Position numbers and translations under genes: made by a program. The notes beneath the pieces are model-generated. The model worked only from the letters and a program-made list of their open reading frames with translations, made no database searches and was not told where the DNA came from. A DNA stretch of 8,223 nucleotides from Candidatus Omnitrophica bacterium CG07_land_8_20_14_0_80_50_8 (GTDB taxonomy: Bacteria; Omnitrophota; Gorgyraeia; 2-02-FULL-51-18). The stretch's first letter is position 1; each line of letters opens with the position of its first letter. The DNA lies in the NCBI GenBank assembly GCA_002779345.1, contig PEWW01000133.1, positions 1 through 8,223 of the forward strand, read 5' to 3'. This document shows positions 1 to 5,497 of the stretch, piece after piece.

Positions 1-28
1 GACAGCCGCCTTTGTGTATCATGACCTC

Positions 29-760
29 ATGGAAATTAAAAGCAAAACCGCTCTAATCACCGGCGGCGCCAGACGCGTCGGCCAGGCCATTGCGTTGGCT
101 CTCGCCGAAAAAGGCGCGAATATCCTGCTTCATTATAATTCCTCAAAAACAGAGGCCGAAGCGACCGCGGCCAAAATAAGATCCCTCGGTGTAGATTGCG
201 ATCTTTTTCAAGCGGATTTTGTCCAAAGCGCTGAAATTACACGTATGACAAAAGAAATTTATCACCAACACGCCTCCGTGGATATTTTAATTAACAACGC
301 GTCGTTATTTTATAAAACGCCATTCAAAGAAGTGAGTGAATCCGACTGGGATCGTTTGGTGGATACTAATTTAAAAGGGCCCTTTTTATTATCTAAAGAA
401 ATTGGCAATAGAATGTTTTATGGGCGCGGCGGCCGGATTATTCATATCGCCGACTGGAGTCCTGTTCGCCCTTATCGCGATTACGCCCCCTACTGTACAT
501 CAAAAGGAGGTCTTATTACGCTCACCAAGTGCCTGGCCAGGGACCTGGCGCCAAAGGTTTTATCCAACGCGATCGCGCCGGGGCCGATCTTATGGCCCTC
601 CGATTTTTCAGAAGAGGAGAAACAAAAAATAATTCAAAAAATTGTCCTTGGCCGGATCGGTTCACCGCAGGATATCGCAAGCGCCGTGTGCTTTTTATTG
701 GATAATGATTTCATCAACGGAACCGTACTGGGAGTCGATGGCGGACGATCGATTGTTTAA
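29..760 (+). CDS. Pteridine-reductase-like short-chain dehydrogenase/reductase (SDR)
   Basis: A 243-residue classical SDR, predicted to be a cytosolic NAD(P)H-dependent oxidoreductase. The Rossmann nucleotide motif TGGARRVG is at residues 11-18, the NNAS motif at 89-92, and the catalytic Tyr155 and Lys159 lie in YCTSK. The position 13 residues before Tyr, normally Ser in SDRs, is Asp142 (IADWSP). Asp-Tyr-Lys is the triad known from PTR1 pteridine reductases, and the basic pair in TGGARRVG and the HYNSS segment (35-39) also resemble PTR1. The C-terminal part (APGPILWP, then RIGSPQDIA) matches bacterial proteins annotated as pteridine reductases. The next gene is a pyruvoyl-tetrahydropterin synthase homologue, which supports a pterin substrate. 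I chose ATG at 29; an in-frame GTG at 14 would add five residues. Neither has a clear ribosome binding site. SDR membership is very secure; the pterin substrate is inferred. Confidence 0.9.
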   Translation: MEIKSKTALITGGARRVGQAIALALAEKGANILLHYNSSKTEAEATAAKIRSLGVDCDLFQADFVQSAEITRMTKEIYHQHASVDILINNASLFYKTPFKEVSESDWDRLVDTNLKGPFLLSKEIGNRMFYGRGGRIIHIADWSPVRPYRDYAPYCTSKGGLITLTKCLARDLAPKVLSNAIAPGPILWPSDFSEEEKQKIIQKIVLGRIGSPQDIASAVCFLLDNDFINGTVLGVDGGRSIV

Positions 761-770
761 CGATACTTGT

Positions 771-835
771 CATTCCCGCAATGCTTTTAGCGGGAATCTA
801 AATGGTGCTGATCCCCGGCTAAAATATTCGGGAAT
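771..835. repeat. Pair of REP-like hairpins between the two pterin genes
   Basis: Two adjacent palindromes fill most of the gap between the SDR and the PTPS gene. The first has a perfect 8-bp stem, ATTCCCGC at 772-779 with GCGGGAAT at 790-797, and a 10-nt loop. The second has ATCCCCG at 811-817 with CGGGAAT at 829-835, with one C-A mismatch. The ATTCCCGC/GCGGGAAT type of stem is a common dispersed intergenic element in many bacterial genomes. No T-tract follows, so a strong intrinsic terminator is unlikely; the hairpins may stabilise or attenuate a shared transcript. Confidence 0.65.
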
Positions 836-840
836 GGCTG

Positions 841-847
841 AGGAGGT
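841..847 (+). promoter_or_regulatory. Strong Shine-Dalgarno site of the PTPS/QueD gene
   Basis: AGGAGGT lies 3 nt before the ATG at 851 and supports that start. It is the best ribosome binding site on the plus strand of this window, in contrast to the weak sites of the SDR and mutY. It begins six bases after the second hairpin of the upstream repeat. Confidence 0.75.
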
Positions 848-850
848 GTT

Positions 851-1252
851 ATGTATAAAATAACTAAAGAGATCCATTTCTGCTACGGACACAGGCTTTT
901 GGATTACAACGGACGATGCGCGCATCCGCACGGACATAACGGCAAGATACAGATCGAGCTAGCCTCTGAGGCTCTCGACAAACGCGGCATGGTGTACGAC
1001 TTCAGAGATATTAAAGAGATCATTCATCGGTGGGTCGACGAAGCACTAGATCACCGAATGATCTTAAAAAAGGACGATCCGCTGGTGAACGTTTTAAAAG
1101 ATCTGGATGAACCTTATTTCGAGATGGATGAAAACCCCACTGCGGAGGCGCTTGCAAAACTTATTTATAACCACGCAAAGTCAAAAAAACTTCCTATCAG
1201 CAAAGTCACCTTTTGGGAAACCGCCAGTTCCTGCGCGTCGTATTCGGAATAA
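851..1252 (+). CDS. 6-pyruvoyl-tetrahydropterin synthase / 6-carboxytetrahydropterin synthase (QueD) family protein
   Basis: A 133-residue T-fold enzyme of the PTPS/QueD family, a usual length. Members act on 7,8-dihydroneopterin triphosphate, giving 6-pyruvoyl-tetrahydropterin (BH4 route) or 6-carboxy-tetrahydropterin (queuosine and 7-deazapurine route). Zinc ligands are His14 (in YGHRL), His27 and His29; the catalytic Cys23 sits in the CxxxHGH motif (CAHPHGH, 23-29). Asp67-His68 supplies the acid/base pair, PTAE (97-100) matches the conserved family segment, and Glu123 in FWET is the pterin-anchoring glutamate. The active site therefore appears intact. The stretch HGHNGKIQIEL is typical of bacterial members often called QueD. 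No queC, queE or queF is nearby; the neighbour is a PTR1-like SDR, which fits reduction of a pterin product at least as well. I leave the symbol blank because queD versus PTPS cannot be decided from one protein. Confidence 0.92.
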   Translation: MYKITKEIHFCYGHRLLDYNGRCAHPHGHNGKIQIELASEALDKRGMVYDFRDIKEIIHRWVDEALDHRMILKKDDPLVNVLKDLDEPYFEMDENPTAEALAKLIYNHAKSKKLPISKVTFWETASSCASYSE

Positions 1253-1302
1253 ATAAACAAACGAGAACCCCTGTTCTGCCTCGCCTTGCCTCTCGCCTGC
1301 GG

Positions 1303-1458
1303 CAGGGTGGGACAAGGAATGCTTCGCGAGGCATGTTGACAACGCTCGCGGCCATGGAACACTGTATTTCAGACCCGCGAGCGGTGTCATCAAGCGCAGA
1401 TTTTCCTCGGCGGGGAAAATCTAGCGGTGCCGAGTGAAGTATTCCTTGTCCCACCCTG
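1303..1458. repeat. Inverted-repeat element with nested stem-loops
   Basis: An 18-nt arm, CAGGGTGGGACAAGGAAT (1303-1320), is perfectly complementary to 1441-1458. Pairing continues inwards to 1327/1434 using two G-U pairs. Two further stems lie between the arms: 1338-1351 with 1375-1388 (13 of 14 pairs, core CGCTCGCGG/CCGCGAGCG), and AGATTTTCC at 1398-1406 with GGAAAATCT at 1414-1422. The result would be a multibranched fold of DNA or RNA. It has the size and architecture of a miniature inverted-repeat element, though no target duplication is obvious. A structured RNA is an alternative. Confidence 0.6.
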
Positions 1459-1483
1459 TGAGAGACTGAGACTGTCCGGCAAA

Positions 1484-1534
1484 GCCATGCGGAAGGGTCC
1501 GGAGAAGCTATTCAGGCCGGTTGCGAGATGGCAG
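1484..1534 (+). repeat. Dispersed repeat, copy 1 (51 nt)
   Basis: This stretch begins GCCATGCGGAAGGGTCCGG and ends TGGCAG. It matches the reverse complement of 6577-6627 without gaps, 44 of 51 positions identical by hand alignment; the differences are at positions 26, 30, 31 and 42-45. The match stops on both sides. In copy 2 the block is one half of a long palindrome; here the opposite half is absent, so this is a solo arm or a truncated element. Confidence 0.75.
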
Positions 1535-1556
1535 CAGTACGAGAGAGACACCTCGC

Positions 1557-1601
1557 GGCTAAGGCATACTCCAGCGGCGCCAAGCGGAGCATTCCTCGGC
1601 C
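1557..1601. repeat. Imperfect 16-bp hairpin
   Basis: Positions 1557-1572 pair with 1586-1601 (12 Watson-Crick pairs, one G-U, three mismatches) around a GC-rich loop containing GGCGCC. It lies between the dispersed repeat and the end of the DUF6580 gene. No T-run follows on either strand, so I do not call it an intrinsic terminator. Confidence 0.45.
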
Positions 1602-1644
1602 ATCAATAATGCCAAGACTGTTTAGTTGTGGGAAAACAGAAAAA

Positions 1645-2178
1645 TCAGCGGGTGCGACGGGGGACCAGTTTCCCGGAATAATTCTTCACTAGCGCGAATA
1701 CTCCGAAAAAAAGGCCTGAGAAAAAAAGATCGCCGAGGAGGGAGTTTCTGAAAAAAGGCAGTGCCATCACATAACACTGAACGAGACCCGATAAACTTTT
1801 TTCATACATCGCTTGAAACAAGAACACGCCCAGGTTCGTCACAAGATAAAACAAGAGCGAGCCTCCCAGAGTCCCAAGAAAAATCCGGCTGATCCTGGCG
1901 TCTTTGCGTATCGCGACACCCAGGAGACTCACTAGAAAAAAGGATCCCCACGTCAGCGGATACAGCGCGTGAGGGCCCAGGATGAGGTCGCTGGCGATCA
2001 TCACGATAAGCGGCAAACCCAGCGCGATTTGCGGCGCAAGCACCACACCTGAAAAAAGAGCGATCGCCGTCACCGGAGTAAAATTATCGGGATGCGGCAA
2101 TACCCTCATCGTGACGCCCACTAGAACTAAAAAAATCCCTAAGGCCTCTTGCCATTTATTTTCAGAACGCAGAATCAT
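1645..2178 (-). CDS. DUF6580-family putative membrane transport protein
   Basis: A 177-residue integral membrane protein with about five or six hydrophobic segments (roughly 12-27, 36-66, 75-92, 98-120, 132-165). The signature RVLPHPDNFTPVTAIALF (25-42), followed by ASDL (62-65), TNLGVF (114-119), GLVQCYVMALPFF (131-143) and NSLLGDLFFSG (145-155), matches what I know of the DUF6580 family, described as putative transport proteins and resembling small substrate-binding membrane subunits. The substrate is unknown. It starts 56 nt after the PIG-L gene on the same strand and probably ends the glycosyltransferase/deacetylase operon, but it also has a candidate promoter of its own in the gap. The ATG at 2178 is preceded by the purine-rich AAAGAGAGAAG, a plausible ribosome binding site. 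The C-terminus is basic (VPRRTR), probably cytoplasmic. Confidence 0.8.
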   Translation of the reverse strand: MILRSENKWQEALGIFLVLVGVTMRVLPHPDNFTPVTAIALFSGVVLAPQIALGLPLIVMIASDLILGPHALYPLTWGSFFLVSLLGVAIRKDARISRIFLGTLGGSLLFYLVTNLGVFLFQAMYEKSLSGLVQCYVMALPFFRNSLLGDLFFSGLFFGVFALVKNYSGKLVPRRTR

Positions 2179-2203
2179 AATCTTCTCTCTTTAGAATTCA
2201 GAG

Positions 2204-2218
2204 TTGCTAGTATAGCAA
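2204..2218 (-). promoter_or_regulatory. Extended -10 promoter candidate overlapping a palindrome
   Basis: On the minus strand TGCTATACT (2217-2209) fits the extended -10 form TGnTATAAT, about 30 nt before the DUF6580 ATG. No convincing -35 is present, as allowed for extended -10 promoters. The same bases form TTGCTA-GTA-TAGCAA (2204-2218), a perfect 6-bp inverted repeat with a 3-nt spacer, which could be an operator. Both readings come from sequence only. Confidence 0.4.
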
Positions 2219-2234
2219 AAAATTGCAGTCGGCG

Positions 2235-3584
2235 CTATGGGAATGATGTTTGATCTTTGTTAACTTTCAAAATTCGCCACGAACCAAAATCAAGCGAGAT
2301 ATCGTTCCGCAGGATCTGCGCTGAGACAAAAAGATAATCCGGCGATTTAAGCAACTTAAGAGGCACTCTAATGACGAGGGTCTTCTTTCCCAAATCGTAT
2401 TGAATGCCCGATCCTAACACGCGGCGACGGCCATCCCTTACAAAAATGCGGCTTCCCAAAAGCCTCAAATTGAGTTTCGGTAATGTTGGAAATTCAACAC
2501 CATTTTTATAGCTGAAAATCTCAATGGTCATCGCGCCCAATTCACCCAAAGGACTTGTATCGCGCACATCTACCCAGAACTCGTCGCCCTGGATCCAATA
2601 AGTCACTTTCTCCGGGGCGGATCTTTTTCCCGCCTTCTGTTGATCCGAAACCGCGTTGGTAGGACTCGCGTTTAAATTTTCATAAGGCAATCTAAGGAAC
2701 AACTCATTGGTTCTGACAAACGAAAGCATAAAATTTCTGCTATAGGCCGCTTGGCTTGTGTACTTCAAAAGCGCGTTTCTTTTTAATTCCATCTGACGGG
2801 GTGTCAGGTCATAGGACAACCACTGCAAGTGAGTGTCCGCCTGAATGGCCCCGGGCGGCTTAAGGGGTTCCGTGAGTTTGTATTTTCTGGGCGTGGGCCA
2901 CCGATGGGCATGAATGAGGTACGCAAAAACATTTGGTTTTTCTATCTTTCCTTCTAAATTTAGAAGCGCTGCGTTCACGTACAAATAGGCGGCCCGGTGG
3001 TCGGGATTCAAATCAAACGGCGGTGTTACAAAAATATGGGTTGGCTTGACTGACGAAAAAATTTTCTCAAAATCACGAACCACGTTGTCGCCGCGATAAG
3101 GCCATCCGTAGGAAAAATCATCTTTGTAGGGCACTTTATTGATGCGCGTGATAACGCTTCTAAATGGTTTTGTCTGACCCCAATGGCCGCGCCATATACC
3201 GAGCGTCCCCAAATCCGGATAACCGAAAAAAATAAGATCCTTCTCGGCGAGGCCCAAAACGGACATCGCGCTGATCGCTTCTTTCTTCCTGACCTGGCCG
3301 CTCTTGATAAAATCGGCCGTAGTTAGCAATAGTTTTTTCTGAAAAAAGATTGAAGCGATCTCATTGTAATCGCCGTGGGTCAGATAAATCACTTTGACAT
3401 CCGCGCCGGCTTCAAGCGCAGACAGCATAACACCCCCGGTTCCCAACATTTCATCGTCGGGATGCGGCGACACGACCAGGACGCGGTCATTTTTTGAAAA
3501 ATGGATCGGTGCTTCCTCGGCACCGGCCGCGCCTGAAATAAGAAAAGCAGCTAAAACAATGAGCAAAACCTTTAAAGATTGCAT
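2235..3584 (-). CDS. Exported PIG-L (LmbE-like) family deacetylase with an unknown C-terminal domain
   Basis: A 449-residue protein. Residues 1-22 form a signal peptide (hydrophobic LLIVLAAFLISGAAG, cleavage near AGA/EE), so the enzyme should act outside the cytoplasm. The PIG-L/LmbE domain spans about 33-300: HPDDE (41-45) supplies zinc ligands and the catalytic Asp, followed by LGTGG (47-51), the R/K-x-x-E helix (99-111) and the C-terminal His motif DLNPDHRAAY (191-200). Family members remove N-acetyl or similar acyl groups from sugars, usually with zinc. A second part, about 325-440, is predicted mostly beta (YWIQGDEFWVDV onwards) and may be an accessory carbohydrate-binding or adhesion-like domain; I do not recognise it. 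The ATG is 3 nt after the glycosyltransferase stop, implying translational coupling. A surface or periplasmic glycan made by the upstream enzyme is the likely substrate, by inference. Confidence 0.88.
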   Translation of the reverse strand: MQSLKVLLIVLAAFLISGAAGAEEAPIHFSKNDRVLVVSPHPDDEMLGTGGVMLSALEAGADVKVIYLTHGDYNEIASIFFQKKLLLTTADFIKSGQVRKKEAISAMSVLGLAEKDLIFFGYPDLGTLGIWRGHWGQTKPFRSVITRINKVPYKDDFSYGWPYRGDNVVRDFEKIFSSVKPTHIFVTPPFDLNPDHRAAYLYVNAALLNLEGKIEKPNVFAYLIHAHRWPTPRKYKLTEPLKPPGAIQADTHLQWLSYDLTPRQMELKRNALLKYTSQAAYSRNFMLSFVRTNELFLRLPYENLNASPTNAVSDQQKAGKRSAPEKVTYWIQGDEFWVDVRDTSPLGELGAMTIEIFSYKNGVEFPTLPKLNLRLLGSRIFVRDGRRRVLGSGIQYDLGKKTLVIRVPLKLLKSPDYLFVSAQILRNDISLDFGSWRILKVNKDQTSFP

Positions 3585-3587
3585 CCG

Positions 3588-5273
3588 CTAAACCCGGTCG
3601 AGTCTTACGAGCGATCGCGGGCCGTCTGTTTGTACAACAGAAATCGAGAATCGAGCGTCTGTTATTTTTCTTAAAAACTCAAGCTCTTTATTTCTCAAAA
3701 AACAATAGACAGGATACTTCGCTTTCTCAATTTTCAGCAAATCGTCCAAAGAGGATAACAGGGGAATGTTGTGCGGGGTATAAAACGCTCCCTTAGGGTC
3801 TTCAATCAGGACTCCCACCGCTTCGTCGGCGGCGTAATAGGAAACACCTCTTACAAAAAGTTTACTGGCTAGCAGAAAATTTTTATTATCAGGCTTTATG
3901 AGGTGTTCGTACAACGAAACGGCGCTTCGGGAAGAAAAAGCCGCGTCCGCTTTCGGCAAGAGCCATCCGAACGAAAAAACCGAGAAACACACTATCCCCG
4001 CCATCACGGATAAAAATGCCTGTTTATAGTTTTTCTTCCGCATCTGATAAATAGACATCCAACAGAAGGGTACGAAAGAAAGTCCGAGGGTGATCAGAGG
4101 CCAAAGAATATCCAGCTTGTGGATGCGGCTATAAACCAACACCCCAATGACAAGCGCCGGCGGTAAAAGCCCTAAAAATAAGAAACATGCGGCGACTAGC
4201 CCGTGTTTCGGTTTAAAATTCATTTTTAGCGCCCGACTCGCCCGGAAAACCCAGGCAGCGGAGACTAAAGCAACGATAGGAAATACCGGTAAGAGGTAAC
4301 TCAAAAGCTTTGATTTTGCGAGCGTAAAAAAAACGAACGGTAACGCGAACGATAACGATAAAAAAAGAAATATTTTCTGGGTCCGTGATCTATTTTTCAT
4401 CGCCTGTCTAAAAGCATACGAGAGGCCGGCCGGAATAAAAGCGCTCCATGGAAAAAAACCGATCCATACCGCCACGACATAAAAAATAGGTTTGTCACTG
4501 CTTTTATGTTCCGCAATAAAAAAACGCCTGATATTTTCATGTATAAAAAAATGCTTTAAAAACCCGGCGCCGTACTGTTGAGTCATCAGCGCGTACCAAG
4601 GAAAGCTGATAAGAATAAATGCCGTGATCCCCCATGTCCATGGAATCTCCTTAATTAAATGTCTTTCTTGATTGACCATTAGATAAGAAACGATGCCAAA
4701 GAAAGGCAACAAGAACCCCAGGGGTCCTTTGGTTAAAAAACCTAGCGCGCAAAAAACAAAAATAAAGAACCATGCGATTTTTCTTTGCTTGGGTTGAAAA
4801 TACCCAAGACTGAAACAAAAAAGCGCCGCCGTCACAAAAAGGCACAGATAAACATCCGTCAGTACGATCCGTGAAACAGCAATAAATTCAATGCTGGCGG
4901 CAAGGATCACGGAGGCCATTAAGGCAACCGTTGGTTTTTTAAAAAGAATCCGTCCCCATAAATAAGTCAGCAGTACCGTCAGGATGCCGGCTAAGCAGGG
5001 ACCGATCCGGGAGGCGAATTCGCTCACTCCGAAAAGTTTAAAGGAGGCATACAATACCCAGTAGAAAAAAATAGGTTTCTCGAACTGAGGACTGCCGAAT
5101 ATCGTCGGCGTCATAGGGTCCTGCCGAGTGAACATCTCTTTGGCCGTGAGACTATAAAACGGCTCATCCGGGTCCAAAAGACCGAACGATCCGAGCCGGA
5201 AACCGAAAATAACGCCCGTCAAAAGTAAAAGCGCCGCCAAATTGCGGATATCTTGTTTTAAGGAAGCATTCAC
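3588..5273 (-). CDS. ArnT/PMT-type (GT39/GT83-like) integral membrane glycosyltransferase
   Basis: A 561-residue GT-C-fold enzyme that should transfer a sugar from a polyprenyl-phosphate donor to a lipid, glycan or protein on the outer face of the inner membrane. The first transmembrane helix (about 11-28) is followed by the periplasmic loop motif DPDEPFY (34-40), with the acidic catalytic residues of this superfamily, then EKPIFFYW (65-72), equivalent to the EKPPLxYW of ArnT, and SRIVLTDVY near 133-141. About a dozen hydrophobic helices follow, then a soluble C-terminal region of roughly 120 residues, as in ArnT. Donor and acceptor cannot be read from the sequence. The start is GTG at 5273, with the ribosome binding site GAGGTG 5 nt upstream; this site lies inside one arm of an inverted repeat. 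It heads the minus-strand operon with the PIG-L deacetylase. Confidence 0.88.
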   Translation of the reverse strand: MNASLKQDIRNLAALLLLTGVIFGFRLGSFGLLDPDEPFYSLTAKEMFTRQDPMTPTIFGSPQFEKPIFFYWVLYASFKLFGVSEFASRIGPCLAGILTVLLTYLWGRILFKKPTVALMASVILAASIEFIAVSRIVLTDVYLCLFVTAALFCFSLGYFQPKQRKIAWFFIFVFCALGFLTKGPLGFLLPFFGIVSYLMVNQERHLIKEIPWTWGITAFILISFPWYALMTQQYGAGFLKHFFIHENIRRFFIAEHKSSDKPIFYVVAVWIGFFPWSAFIPAGLSYAFRQAMKNRSRTQKIFLFLSLSFALPFVFFTLAKSKLLSYLLPVFPIVALVSAAWVFRASRALKMNFKPKHGLVAACFLFLGLLPPALVIGVLVYSRIHKLDILWPLITLGLSFVPFCWMSIYQMRKKNYKQAFLSVMAGIVCFSVFSFGWLLPKADAAFSSRSAVSLYEHLIKPDNKNFLLASKLFVRGVSYYAADEAVGVLIEDPKGAFYTPHNIPLLSSLDDLLKIEKAKYPVYCFLRNKELEFLRKITDARFSISVVQTDGPRSLVRLDRV

Positions 5274-5386
5274 CCCACCACCTCTTTTTCTCCGTTTCTT
5301 GCCCCGCCAACACTGAAGTAAATAACGGAGGAATTCGTCATAGACGAATTCAGAAATCCTCCGGATCTCAAAAGAGGTGGTGGGGT
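5272..5386 (-). promoter_or_regulatory. Inverted-repeat leader that can sequester the glycosyltransferase ribosome binding site
   Basis: The 17-nt arms ACCCCACCACCTCTTTT (5272-5288) and AAAAGAGGTGGTGGGGT (5370-5386) are perfectly complementary. Between them is a second hairpin: GAATTCGTC (5331-5339) with GACGAATTC (5343-5351), a perfect 9-bp stem with a 3-nt loop, reinforced by CGGAG (5326-5330) with CTCCG (5359-5363). On the minus-strand transcript the gene-proximal arm contains the GAGGTG ribosome binding site and the first two bases of the GTG start, so pairing would hide both. The element could be a palindromic mobile element that supplied this leader, or a true cis-regulatory RNA. Confidence 0.6.
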
Positions 5387-5397
5387 CATCGCGGTTT

Positions 5398-5427
5398 ATT
5401 ATACTGAAAGAAAGTAAATTATGCCAC
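5398..5427 (-). promoter_or_regulatory. Sigma-70-type promoter for the glycosyltransferase operon
   Basis: On the minus strand GTGGCA (5427-5422, four of six bases matching TTGACA) is followed after 18 nt by a consensus TATAAT (5403-5398). Transcription would begin near 5391, just before the distal arm of the inverted repeat, so the mRNA leader of about 118 nt would carry the whole palindrome. On the plus strand an overlapping TATACT (5400-5405) could serve mutY, but I see no matching -35 there. Confidence 0.5.
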
Positions 5428-5497
5428 GTGGGAATACAACACGCCGCGGACTATCCCTACTGGTTTTGCGAGCGCACTAGATGGTAAGCTATTGTCT

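Larger units (their letters stand above)
1253..1644. other. Gene-free, palindrome-rich junction between convergent genes
   Basis: About 390 bp separate the ends of the PTPS gene (plus) and the DUF6580 gene (minus). Open frames here are short, overlap palindromes and resemble no family I know. The stretch holds, in order, a 156-bp inverted-repeat element, a 51-nt copy of a repeat also present after mutY, and a 45-nt imperfect hairpin. A small stem, CTGTTT at 1618-1623 with AAACAG at 1634-1639, lies beside the DUF6580 stop but lacks a proper T-tract. The rest shows nothing recognisable. Confidence 0.7.

Noticed and set aside
402..632. 76-residue open frame inside the SDR gene
   Set aside because: It lies entirely within the SDR in another frame and has no family motif or ribosome binding site; the SDR frame has a full set of conserved motifs.
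1206..1454. Overlapping open frames on both strands across the end of the PTPS gene and the repeat region
   Set aside because: They run through palindromic DNA, have low-complexity Arg/Ser/Pro-rich translations and match no family. The frames arise from the repeats.
1301..1610. CRISPR array as explanation for repeated motifs
   Set aside because: The repeats are inverted and of unequal size, with no regularly spaced direct repeats and no cas genes.
1618..1639. CTGTTT/AAACAG stem as terminator of the DUF6580 gene
   Set aside because: The stem is only 6 bp with a 10-nt loop, AT-rich and not followed by a T-tract on the minus strand.
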